A DNA stretch of 26,403 nt from positions 1 to 26,403 of the forward strand of contig JBMORL010000024.1 in NCBI GenBank assembly GCA_049322335.1. Reading direction: 5' to 3'. This DNA is from JBMORL01 sp049322335. Lineage in GTDB: Bacteria; Bacteroidota; Bacteroidia; Flavobacteriales_D; UBA2798. Shown piece after piece: positions 7,649 through 16,123 of the stretch (within the stretch, counting starts at the first letter, position 1; each line of letters begins with the position of its first letter). The notes beneath the pieces are model-generated. The model was not told where the DNA came from, did not search any database, and saw only the letters and a list, made by a program, of their open reading frames with translations. Made by a program: the position numbers and the translations under genes.

Positions 7649-9580
7649 TCATAAAATTTTTGCGATCGTAAAGTAAAAAATACTTCCCTTACCGGTTTCA
7701 GAGGTTACCCATATTTTTCCCTTATGTTTTTCAACAATTTTTTTACAAATCGCCAAACCGATGCCTGTGCCCGAAAACTCATTCCTTCCGTGAAGGCGCT
7801 GAAAGATCACAAATACCTTGTCGTAAAAGTTTTCATCAATCCCTATACCGTTATCTTCTACTGCCAGTTGCCAGTGTGTACCTTTGTCTTCGCACGATAT
7901 GCGGATAACGGGGTCGCGCTTGCTTTTGTACTTAAGGGCATTGGAAACAAGGTTTTGGAAAAGCTGGTGTAACTGTGTCTTAAATCCCATCATTTCGGGC
8001 ATTTCCTCGGTAATGATCTGTGCATTGAGGCTTTTGATCTTGGCCACAAATACATTGTCACAGAGGTTTTTGATCATCTGATTGACATTCACCAGCACTG
8101 CTTTTTCTTTGTCGGTGCCCACTCTTGAATAATTCAACAGGTCGGTAATCAGTAATTTCATTCTTTCCGAACCTTCCACAGCATAACGGATATACTGGCG
8201 GGCGGCATCATCCAGTTGGTTGTCATATTTTTTTTCGAGCAGTTGAAGGAAGCTGCTTACCATTCTCAGCGGTTCCTGCAGGTCGTGCGAGGTAACATAG
8301 GCAAAACGTTCCAGTTCTTTGTTTGACGCTTCCAGTTCCTGGGTATATTTATTGAGCCTTTCCTCAAATTGTTTTCTTGCTGAAATGTCCTGGAAGTTAG
8401 TAATAACGGCTTTTACGGAAGGCTCGTGAAGTAAATTTGAACCAATTCCTTCCACCCAAACCCAATGTCCTTTTTTATGGCGCAGGCGGCATTGGATGCC
8501 CTGCACAATGTTTCCCGGTTTTTCAAGCATTTTACTTACCTGGTTGAGAATTTCCGGAAGATCGTCCGGATGCATAAATTCGTGGGTAAATTTTCCGGCT
8601 ACTTCCTCCTGCGTATAACCCAGAACATTTTTTACGGAAGGGCTGATGTATTTTATTTTTCTTTTTTCATCGCTCAGCAGCACCACATCACCACTGTTTT
8701 CAATCAGAACCCTGAAGCGGTTTTCGCTTTTTATAAGGACTTCTTCAGCCATCTTTTTTTCGGTAATATCCTGGAACAACCCGATTACCCTGATGGTTTT
8801 ACCATTTTCAACAATGGGTTTTCCAATGGTACGAATCCATTTGTTGACGCCTTTTGCACTAACAAGCTGAAGTTCGAGGTCCATAGGCATTTGCTGGTAT
8901 ATGGCCCCGTTCACCGCATCAATAATGGATTGTCTCGAATTTTCATGGTAATATTCTATTCCTTTATTAATATTAATGGATGTTCCGGGTTCAAGGTCGT
9001 AGATACGTGCCACTTCATCTGTCCAGGTGGCCGACATGTCTTCCACATTAATCTGCCAGCCGCCAATCTTTGCCATAGGCCCGAGTTCCGAAAAAAGTAT
9101 CTCATTCTCTAACTGGAGTTTTTTACTGATGTCTTTCTCAGACTTTATAGAGGCAGATATATCTACTAACGTGCTGAGAATATAGGAAACTCCGTCTATT
9201 TGGATTTCGCAGGAAGAGATGGTGAGTTCGAATGACTCACCTTTTGAATTGGAGAATGTGGTTGACCAGGAAATACCCTTGAATTCGGTTTCACTTAAAA
9301 TTTGTTTACGGTGCTCCTGGCTTTTAAAAAAACCTAACGAAACAGAATCTTTTCCCGTTATTTTTTCAAGAGGTAAATTGACCAAACGACAAAAAGCAGG
9401 ATTGACATAAGCCACGAATCCGTTTTCTTTTCTTGCCAGGCAAATGGGCACCGGCACAAGGTCTAAAACCGTTAGGTCATCCCACTTTTTCAAGACTGTT
9501 GGGCTGCTTTGGGGTGGTTGTGATAAGGAATTTTGCAATCGGGCTAAACTTGAGGTTAAATTTAACCAAAGTTTCGCCAC
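7649..9580 (-). CDS. Multi-PAS sensor histidine kinase (phytochrome-class HisKA)
   Basis: A 643-residue soluble kinase. Three PAS/PAC-like units are visible at about 38-145, 165-277 and 285-400, the last two ending in FQDITEKK and FQDISARK. HisKA follows with His432 in the SHDLQEPLR motif. That motif is characteristic of phytochrome-related kinases that pair with Rcp1-like receivers. The HATPase domain has Asn547 in SNALKY, DNGIGI and GTGIGLAI. There is no GAF/PHY chromophore module and no transmembrane segment, so the stimulus is cytosolic and unknown; PAS ligand pockets cannot be judged here. The start is GTG at 9580, and no ATG exists until deep inside the protein. It is the first gene of the operon that continues with the Rcp1-like regulator and the hybrid kinase. 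Confidence 0.9.
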   Translation of the reverse strand: MAKLWLNLTSSLARLQNSLSQPPQSSPTVLKKWDDLTVLDLVPVPICLARKENGFVAYVNPAFCRLVNLPLEKITGKDSVSLGFFKSQEHRKQILSETEFKGISWSTTFSNSKGESFELTISSCEIQIDGVSYILSTLVDISASIKSEKDISKKLQLENEILFSELGPMAKIGGWQINVEDMSATWTDEVARIYDLEPGTSININKGIEYYHENSRQSIIDAVNGAIYQQMPMDLELQLVSAKGVNKWIRTIGKPIVENGKTIRVIGLFQDITEKKMAEEVLIKSENRFRVLIENSGDVVLLSDEKRKIKYISPSVKNVLGYTQEEVAGKFTHEFMHPDDLPEILNQVSKMLEKPGNIVQGIQCRLRHKKGHWVWVEGIGSNLLHEPSVKAVITNFQDISARKQFEERLNKYTQELEASNKELERFAYVTSHDLQEPLRMVSSFLQLLEKKYDNQLDDAARQYIRYAVEGSERMKLLITDLLNYSRVGTDKEKAVLVNVNQMIKNLCDNVFVAKIKSLNAQIITEEMPEMMGFKTQLHQLFQNLVSNALKYKSKRDPVIRISCEDKGTHWQLAVEDNGIGIDENFYDKVFVIFQRLHGRNEFSGTGIGLAICKKIVEKHKGKIWVTSETGKGSIFYFTIAKIL

Positions 9581-9697
9581 AAAAAAGGCATATTCCCGAT
9601 ATTTCAGGCCTGTTCCTTAATAATAAGTATAAATACGTAAAGCAATAAAAAAAGGCCTCTAAGTAAAAAAGCGTAGAAAAGTTTCAGGGAATTAATT

Positions 9698-9705
9698 TAA
9701 TTTTG
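9698..9705 (+). promoter_or_regulatory. Bacteroidota -7 box for the NarL-type regulator
   Basis: TAATTTTG matches the TAnnTTTG consensus and would start a transcript about 24 nt before the ATG at 9733. No clear -33 TTTG was found at the expected distance. On the other strand a second exact match (TAGTTTTG, at 9720-9727) could serve the kinase operon with a leader of about 135 nt. Confidence 0.45.
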
Positions 9706-9719
9706 GGCAGGCCATAAAC

Positions 9720-9727
9720 CAAAACTA
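9720..9727 (-). promoter_or_regulatory. Possible -7 box for the kinase operon
   Basis: Read on the minus strand this is TAGTTTTG, an exact TAnnTTTG match. It lies in the 152-bp divergent gap and would give a leader of about 135 nt before the GTG at 9580. No -33 element is visible, so it may be coincidental. Confidence 0.3.
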
Positions 9728-9732
9728 CCCAT

Positions 9733-10386
9733 ATGATAAAACTTTTACTCGTTGACGACCATAAAATTATACGTGATGGTATCAGGTCGTTACTTTCTTC
9801 CAGTTCAGAGATTGAGATTTCAGGGGAATGTGAAGACGGGGATGAAGTAGAAGCATTTTTGAAGGATACTCCCGTGGATGTTATCCTGATGGATATCAAC
9901 ATGAAAAGGATGAACGGAATTGATGCTACGGAATACATTATGAAAAAATTTCCGGGCACCAGGATTCTTGCCCTCAGTATGCATAACGAAGAAGTATATA
10001 TTGCCAAAATCCTTAAAGCAGGAGCGTTGGGTTATATCCTTAAAAATACCGGGAAAGAAGAACTGATAGAGGCTATTAACAAAGTAAACGGCCAGGAAAA
10101 TTACTTCAGTAAAGAGGTGTCTGATATAATGATGTCGAAATACCTGAAAACCCAGAAAAAGTCCAATACTTCCAAAAGTCTTATTACCCTTGAAGAACTA
10201 ACCAAAAGGGAAATTGAAATTCTGAAGCTGATCGCCACGGAAATGACCAACACCGAAATTGGCGAAAAATTGTTTATCAGTTCGCGTACCGTAGATACCC
10301 ACCGCAGAAACCTGTTACAAAAACTCCAGGTAAAAAATACTGCCGGGCTGGTGCGCTTTGCCCTTGAAAACGGCATTACCGAATAA
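9733..10386 (+). CDS. NarL/FixJ-family response regulator
   Basis: A 217-residue DNA-binding regulator. The N-terminal receiver has Asp8/Asp9, phosphoacceptor Asp54 (LMDINM) and Lys104. A linker of about 25 residues precedes a LuxR-type helix-turn-helix at about 150-212. There, LTKREIEILKLIA and the recognition-helix region SSRTVDTHRRNLLQKL are both clear. This class is normally phosphorylated by HisKA_3 kinases, so the divergent receiver-PAS-HisKA_3 kinase at 5779-7200 is the natural partner. The ATG at 9733 is well placed behind a TAATTTTG box. Its targets are unknown. The next gene on the same strand, the giant PKD protein, has its own promoter-like box. Confidence 0.93.
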   Translation: MIKLLLVDDHKIIRDGIRSLLSSSSEIEISGECEDGDEVEAFLKDTPVDVILMDINMKRMNGIDATEYIMKKFPGTRILALSMHNEEVYIAKILKAGALGYILKNTGKEELIEAINKVNGQENYFSKEVSDIMMSKYLKTQKKSNTSKSLITLEELTKREIEILKLIATEMTNTEIGEKLFISSRTVDTHRRNLLQKLQVKNTAGLVRFALENGITE

Positions 10387-10520
10387 CCAGGAGCTTTTTT
10401 TGAACCAGCGTTTCTTATTACGCAGTTAAGTTTCTAAGCATTTCCACCTATTTTCTTTTCCCTATTTCTTATTTTTTTTAAATACGGTTTTCACGGCTGG
10501 TATACCTTTTTGAATAGGCA

Positions 10521-10528
10521 TAGTTTTG
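10521..10528 (+). promoter_or_regulatory. -7 box upstream of the PKD protein gene
   Basis: TAGTTTTG fits TAnnTTTG and predicts transcription starting about 20 nt before the ATG at 10553. It overlaps the in-frame TTG at 10526, which argues against that TTG being the start codon. The rest of the 166-bp gap 10387-10552 shows no hairpin terminator or other feature. Confidence 0.5.
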
Positions 10529-10552
10529 AATCGTAAAAAAACAAAACAGGCC

Positions 10553-13500
10553 ATGCTGAAAAATCTACCTTGTTTCTTATTCTTTGCCCTGCTTGCCGGA
10601 AGCAGTTTCTCTCAGCCGGTAGCCTCATTTAATGCCGACCTGCAAAGCGGATGTGTACCATTAAGCATCACTTTTTCTAATTTTTCTACCGGTGCAGCAA
10701 CCTATAGCTGGGATTTTGGAAACGGATCAGGCTCCACGGCCACCAATCCATCTGCCGTTTATAACGTTCCCGGTACTTATACAGTAACTCTTATTGCCAC
10801 CAGTTCAACAGGCCTGTCAGACACTCTTGTCAGGACAGCCTATATTCAGGTTTCGGCTCTGCCAGTAGCGTCATTCACGCAAAGTGTAAATTCGGGTTGT
10901 CCTTATATGACAGCCATATCCTTTACCAACACTTCCACCAACAGCTCTTCCTGGCTGTGGGATTTTGGCGATGGAATCACTTCTACAGAACAGCACCCCG
11001 TACATATTTTCCCCGTTAGCGGAACCTACAATGTAAAACTGATTGCCTATAACAACGGAGGATGCAATGATATGCATATATCTTCTGCAGCAATTACCAT
11101 TCACCCGCAGCCCGATGTGCAATTCAGTGCTTCACAGCAATTATTGTGTTCGCCCGGCCAAAGCGTTACGTTTACACCCAATACAACCACCAACACCGGT
11201 TACAGCTGGAATTTTGGTAACGGTAACACTTCTTCTGCTATAACTCCCGCAACAATATATAACCAACCGGGCATATACGGAGTTCAGCTGATAGGCACCA
11301 ATTCTTTCGGGTGCAAAGATACGCTGTCTTCACCGGCTCTTGTAACTGTAAAAAATCCTGTTACTCCCGCAATGAGCATTTCTGACAGCACAGGATGCGC
11401 GCCATTCAATACCAATTTTATGACTCCCGCTTCATCGGGAATTTCATCGTGGATATGGGATTTTGGAGACGGAAGCACAGCCTCATTTACCAGCGGAACC
11501 CATACCTATAGCAACCCCGGAACTTATACCGTTACACTAACTATCACTACGCTGGATGGTTGTCAGTATTCATCCGTTAACGCTAATGCCATCGAAATTC
11601 CTGCACCAGCCATACCTATGTTTACTTTATCCAATAATAACGGTTGTGCCCCTTTAGCAGTTTCCTTTACCAATCAATCGCAAAATGCGGTGAGCTACAA
11701 CTGGGATTTCGGCACAAGTAATTATTCCACCCAGGTAAACCCAACCTACACCTATGGAGGACAGGGTAATTTTACTGTGACGCTTCATGCCTTTAATTCT
11801 GCGGGCTGCGAATCAGTTTATGCAATGCCCAATGCAGTTAGTACAACCCGCCCTTATGCAGCTTTTACGGCAGCCAATGTGGCCGGCTGTGGTCCGCTTA
11901 CCGTTAGTTTCGGAAACCAGACAACCGGGGCCACTCAGTATTTGTGGTATTTTGGTGACGGAACCACCTCCACACAAGCTACACCTTCGCATACTTATTC
12001 TCTTCCCGGAACGTATACGGTTTCACTCGTAGCCACATCAGCAGCAGGCTGCAGGGATAGTGTGGCCCAGGCAGGAGTAATTAATGTGTTTAACCCGGCT
12101 GCCGGATATGTTACACCACCCGTTACCGCTTCCTGTGTTCCCTATACCGTTGCATTCAATGACAATTCACCGGGAGCAACGGGTTATTTGTGGGATTTTG
12201 GAGACGGTACAACTTCTACTTTACCTAATCCATCTCACACCTACGCAACTCCGGGAGATTATACTGTTTCGCTGATCATTTACATGGCTGGCGGATGCAA
12301 TCATTATTATCCCGATTATCATTCCTACCACCTCGAACAAATGAATGCCGGTTACACTTTACAGGTAGATTGCGCCAATGGGGGAGTACAATTTAATGAT
12401 ACTACTTCAGGCGCTACAACATGGTTTTGGGATTTTGGCGATGGCTCCACTTCTTCAGAACAAAATCCTTTTCATTCTTACAGCGATGATATTTTTTCTT
12501 TCAGTCTTACTGTTGGAAATACCATAGGCTGCACTCAATCCATTTTCGGATTAAACCAGGCGGATATGACTGTATGTTCCGGTGGGTCCAGTTCTCCTGC
12601 AAATGGAAGCGGAAATTCTGTTGTGATGAATAATATAAATATAGAAGGATGTGCCGCCTACCAGGGCGTATTTATCAATCCCTACAATTCTACTTCCACT
12701 TTGCTATGGGATTTTGGTGACGGGGGAACTTCTTTACAACAGGACGCTACACATACCTATACACAAAACGGAAACTATACGGTGAAGCTGGTAATACAGG
12801 AAACATCAGGCGATATAGATACCATCATTTATCCCAATGCTTTAAAGATCGGTTATGTTTCTGCAGGTTTTTCCATCACCAATTTTCCCGATTGTAATAA
12901 TCCGCAGGTTACTTTGCAGGATCAATCGCAAAATGCCGTTTCGTGGTTGTGGCAGTTTGGTGACGGAGGATTTGATACCATTCAACATCCTTCTCATACA
13001 TACTCCAATATAAATGCGTATACTATTCACCTCACTGCCCGCGACTCGATGGGGTGTGTGTCGCAAACCTCTGCTTCTGTATTTAATAATCCATTCAATA
13101 CGCTTTGGGCTGATAAATACAAAACATGTAAAAACGGAACTGTCAACTTTACTTTCACCTCTTCCAATTTTAATACCTACCTGTGGAATTTCGGTGATGG
13201 CACTACCGCATCAGTTCAAAATCCATCTCATACTTATCTTACCGGTGGAAATTTCCAGGTGAGTGTTACCGTAACAGATAATAATGGTTGTCCTTTTACA
13301 TATAACCTTCCTCAACCCATTCTGATTTACGAACCTATAGCAGAGTTTTCGTTTGCCCCCACAGGATCCTGCTCTTCCAATAGTGTTGCCTTTACCAATT
13401 TATCTACCGGCACAGGTACACCAATGATGTATTTTTGTAACTGGAGCTATGGTGACGGAATTACACAATGGGCTGCCAATCCCTCGCACAATTATTCTTC

Positions 13501-16066
13501 AGCCGGACTTTATCCTGTTACATTAACAGTAAGTGCACCGGTGAGCGGATGCAATAACAGTATTGTCCACATGGTTTCTGTTGGAACACCCTATGTTAAT
13601 TTCGGATTTTCACAGGATAAAACCTGTCTTCCGGTTACTGCTACTTTTACTGACTCCAGTATTAATGCCGTTAGCTGGTTATGGGAATTTGGTGACGGAA
13701 CCACCTCCACACTTCAAAACCCCACACATATTTATACTACAGTGCCAACTAACCCTGTTCGCCTTACCATTACCGATAACCGCGGTTGCCAGGCATTTAT
13801 AGTAAAACCCGGAATCCAATTGTTTAATGCCGGATTATCGTACTCACCACTTGCCGGTTGTGCTCCTTTTTCGGTATCCTTTACCGATACCACACAAACT
13901 GCTGCCTCATGGGCGTGGAATTTTGGTGACGGAACTACTTCCACTCAACAAAATCCCTCACATATTTATACAGCAGGAGGCCAGTATACAGCAGAAGTGG
14001 TAATAACGCGTGCTGACGGATGTGTAGATTCATTAGCCATTACCCCTATAATTGTTGAACAACCCATTGCGGATTTCAGCAGTTCTTCGGCAACGTCTTG
14101 TGCCCCGGCTATTATAGAGTTTACCAATTTGTCTTCCAATGCTAGTTCGTATTTCTGGCATTATGGCGACAGCACTCAATCCAATATTTGTAATAGCAGC
14201 CATGTATATAACAGCCCGGGTTACTATGATGTTACGTTAATTGTGTTTTCACCACTGGGATGTGCAGATTCAGTTACCATGAGCAACATTGTCCATATTC
14301 CGGGACCGGTAGCTGACTTCACTTCCCTGGTGGAAGCACATTGCGGATATGCAGAAGTAAATTTTCAAAATACGTCTTCCGATTATGATTTTAGCCAATG
14401 GAATTTTGGAGACGGAATAGTGGATTCGGTTTCTTCACCGGTGCATATTTATAACAATCCCGGTACGTATACAGTAAGTCTTTTTGTTTCCGATTCGGCA
14501 GGCTGTGTTTCGTTTGCCAGTTTCCCTGTGCAGGTAAATGAGCTTACTGTTCCCGAAGCCGCATTTGCTCTCAGCTCTTCATCCGGCTGTAGCCCGTTTA
14601 CCGTTAGTGTCAGCAATACCTCACAAAATGCATCGGTAAATTCCTGGAACATGGGCAACGGATCTGTATTTGTAAATAATAACCCGGGATTCAGTTTCAC
14701 CTACAACAGCCCCGGCACTTATCCCGTTCAGCTTATCACTGAGTCGGCTGATGGATGTACGGATACACTAAACCTTTCACCGATAGTGGTTCACAGTGCT
14801 CCTCATGTATCCATTTCTTCAAGTGAAACAACCGGTTGCCCCGGCACCACTTCATTATTTACCGCAGTTGTGAGTGGTGCTGATATTGCATCATACAACT
14901 GGTCATTCAGCAACGGGCAAACCAGCACACAACAACAACCGTCTGTTACTTTCGGCCCCGGAGTGTTCAATGCTTCGCTTACCGTTACAGATATCAATGG
15001 TTGCAGCTCTTCCACAACCATAAATGCTATCGTTTCCATTGCCGACTCGCTGCCACCGGCTTTACCTGAAATAAAAAGAGTGAGCGTAGCCAATGATCAG
15101 TCGGTTACACTCGAGTGGTTTGCTTCTGTATCAGGTGATGTGGCTTCGTATTCTGTTTATCGTAAGAATCTTTCTACAGGAAATTTTGATTTCATCACAA
15201 CGGTAAATGCGTCACAACTTTCGTATATTGATAATAACCTTACAACACTCATCAATTCATATTGCTACAAAATAATTTCTTCAGACACCTGTGGCTTTTC
15301 TGCTTCTCTTGATTCGGCCAATGCGCATTGCTCGGTTGAAATTACTGCCTCACGTGTTTCCAGCCAGGAAGTGCTGGTAGACTGGAATTTTTATGCCGGC
15401 ACCAATGTAGCAGGCTATGAAATTTACAGAAGTTATAACGGAAGTGCATTCCAGTTGTATACTTCGGTAGGAAGCCAGGAAAATCAATGGACAGATACTA
15501 CCAATTACTGTAACGGAGTATATCGATACAAAATCAGGGCCACCGGTTTACACGGGCAGAACATCGTTTCATGGAGCGATACTTCTGCTGTGTTGCCGGG
15601 TGGAATAGACTTTACACAATACCAGGCCGAGATGAAACGTTCTACCGTTGTGAATAATCAAACTGTACTAACGGAATGGATACTGCCGCAGGAACTGGAA
15701 CTGGTAACCACTTCGGTAAAACTATACCGCAGTACCGATAAAATGAGCTGGACCGAAGTAGCGGATATTCCTCTTCCGTATACTTCTTATGTTGACGAGC
15801 ATGCGGATGTTCATACTCAAAACTATTATTACAAAATTGAACCCGTAAACACCTGCCTGCTTGAAGTGCCTGTAAATATCAGTTCGTCTGTATTGTTGCA
15901 GGGCGAGCGTATAGATGATTTCAAAACCGGTTTTACCTGGACTGAATACGAACAATGGAGCCAGGGAGTAGAGGAGTATCATCTTCAGAAAAAAGATCCC
16001 AACGGAAACTGGATCACCATTAAAGTGGTTCCGGGAAATGTGACTTCGACTGAGATTGATGAATAA
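10553..16066 (+). CDS. Giant secreted PKD-repeat/FN3 surface protein lacking a C-terminal sorting domain
   Basis: A 1837-residue protein with a signal peptide (MLKNLPCFLFFALLAGSSFS). About 18 PKD-like beta-sandwich units of roughly 80 residues fill residues 20-1490, each marked by W-(D/N/x)-F-G-(D/N)-G followed by a P-(S/T)-H-x-Y and GTY-V-L pattern. Three FN3-like units follow from about 1500, and a fourth breaks off after about 52 residues at STEIDE. Sixteen of the 18 PKD units have one Cys near the start (often GC-P) and one near the end (often GC-D), suggesting a disulfide in each. Related proteins in gliding Bacteroidota end in a gliding-motility-associated T9SS sorting domain (NGDGxND, RWG, WDG motifs). 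None of these occurs here or in any frame after the stop. The likely role is surface adhesion or cell-envelope structure. The protein is probably C-terminally truncated or otherwise retained. An extended TTG start at 10526 is less likely. Confidence 0.88.
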   Translation: MLKNLPCFLFFALLAGSSFSQPVASFNADLQSGCVPLSITFSNFSTGAATYSWDFGNGSGSTATNPSAVYNVPGTYTVTLIATSSTGLSDTLVRTAYIQVSALPVASFTQSVNSGCPYMTAISFTNTSTNSSSWLWDFGDGITSTEQHPVHIFPVSGTYNVKLIAYNNGGCNDMHISSAAITIHPQPDVQFSASQQLLCSPGQSVTFTPNTTTNTGYSWNFGNGNTSSAITPATIYNQPGIYGVQLIGTNSFGCKDTLSSPALVTVKNPVTPAMSISDSTGCAPFNTNFMTPASSGISSWIWDFGDGSTASFTSGTHTYSNPGTYTVTLTITTLDGCQYSSVNANAIEIPAPAIPMFTLSNNNGCAPLAVSFTNQSQNAVSYNWDFGTSNYSTQVNPTYTYGGQGNFTVTLHAFNSAGCESVYAMPNAVSTTRPYAAFTAANVAGCGPLTVSFGNQTTGATQYLWYFGDGTTSTQATPSHTYSLPGTYTVSLVATSAAGCRDSVAQAGVINVFNPAAGYVTPPVTASCVPYTVAFNDNSPGATGYLWDFGDGTTSTLPNPSHTYATPGDYTVSLIIYMAGGCNHYYPDYHSYHLEQMNAGYTLQVDCANGGVQFNDTTSGATTWFWDFGDGSTSSEQNPFHSYSDDIFSFSLTVGNTIGCTQSIFGLNQADMTVCSGGSSSPANGSGNSVVMNNINIEGCAAYQGVFINPYNSTSTLLWDFGDGGTSLQQDATHTYTQNGNYTVKLVIQETSGDIDTIIYPNALKIGYVSAGFSITNFPDCNNPQVTLQDQSQNAVSWLWQFGDGGFDTIQHPSHTYSNINAYTIHLTARDSMGCVSQTSASVFNNPFNTLWADKYKTCKNGTVNFTFTSSNFNTYLWNFGDGTTASVQNPSHTYLTGGNFQVSVTVTDNNGCPFTYNLPQPILIYEPIAEFSFAPTGSCSSNSVAFTNLSTGTGTPMMYFCNWSYGDGITQWAANPSHNYSSAGLYPVTLTVSAPVSGCNNSIVHMVSVGTPYVNFGFSQDKTCLPVTATFTDSSINAVSWLWEFGDGTTSTLQNPTHIYTTVPTNPVRLTITDNRGCQAFIVKPGIQLFNAGLSYSPLAGCAPFSVSFTDTTQTAASWAWNFGDGTTSTQQNPSHIYTAGGQYTAEVVITRADGCVDSLAITPIIVEQPIADFSSSSATSCAPAIIEFTNLSSNASSYFWHYGDSTQSNICNSSHVYNSPGYYDVTLIVFSPLGCADSVTMSNIVHIPGPVADFTSLVEAHCGYAEVNFQNTSSDYDFSQWNFGDGIVDSVSSPVHIYNNPGTYTVSLFVSDSAGCVSFASFPVQVNELTVPEAAFALSSSSGCSPFTVSVSNTSQNASVNSWNMGNGSVFVNNNPGFSFTYNSPGTYPVQLITESADGCTDTLNLSPIVVHSAPHVSISSSETTGCPGTTSLFTAVVSGADIASYNWSFSNGQTSTQQQPSVTFGPGVFNASLTVTDINGCSSSTTINAIVSIADSLPPALPEIKRVSVANDQSVTLEWFASVSGDVASYSVYRKNLSTGNFDFITTVNASQLSYIDNNLTTLINSYCYKIISSDTCGFSASLDSANAHCSVEITASRVSSQEVLVDWNFYAGTNVAGYEIYRSYNGSAFQLYTSVGSQENQWTDTTNYCNGVYRYKIRATGLHGQNIVSWSDTSAVLPGGIDFTQYQAEMKRSTVVNNQTVLTEWILPQELELVTTSVKLYRSTDKMSWTEVADIPLPYTSYVDEHADVHTQNYYYKIEPVNTCLLEVPVNISSSVLLQGERIDDFKTGFTWTEYEQWSQGVEEYHLQKKDPNGNWITIKVVPGNVTSTEIDE

Positions 16067-16084
16067 TTTGAAAGAAGCGGATAA

Positions 16085-16092
16085 TATCTTTG
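16085..16092 (+). promoter_or_regulatory. Orphan TAnnTTTG box after the PKD gene
   Basis: TATCTTTG fits the -7 consensus on the plus strand, 18 nt after the PKD stop. No plus-strand gene follows; the next gene is on the opposite strand. A TTTG at 16067-16070 is only 14 bp upstream, shorter than the usual spacing. It is either chance or the leftover of a rearranged region. Confidence 0.2.
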
Positions 16093-16123
16093 TTCGCGAA
16101 GAAAAAAAATATTTAACCCTGGT

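Noticed and set aside
8465..9112. Plus-strand frame of 215 codons opposite the triple-PAS kinase
   Set aside because: Its Phe-rich composition is the mirror of the kinase sequence, and the kinase has full domain support on the other strand.
7649..9580. Phytochrome light sensor
   Set aside because: The HisKA motif is phytochrome-class, but there is no GAF or PHY domain and no chromophore-binding segment; the sensors are PAS units only.
9605..9658. AGGCCT palindromes as operators of the divergent signalling genes
   Set aside because: Two short matches (CAGGCCTG and AGGCCT) are too little to separate from chance.
10526..10552. TTG start for the PKD protein
   Set aside because: It overlaps a consensus -7 box, and the ATG at 10553 gives a clean signal peptide.
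11787..13802. Overlapping small frames of 60-85 codons inside the PKD gene
   Set aside because: They are out-of-frame shadows of the repeated domain, with no start signals or family resemblance.
10553..15040. CRISPR-like or tandem DNA repeat array
   Set aside because: The periodicity of about 240 bp is protein-domain repetition (PKD units) with diverged DNA, not short identical repeats with spacers.
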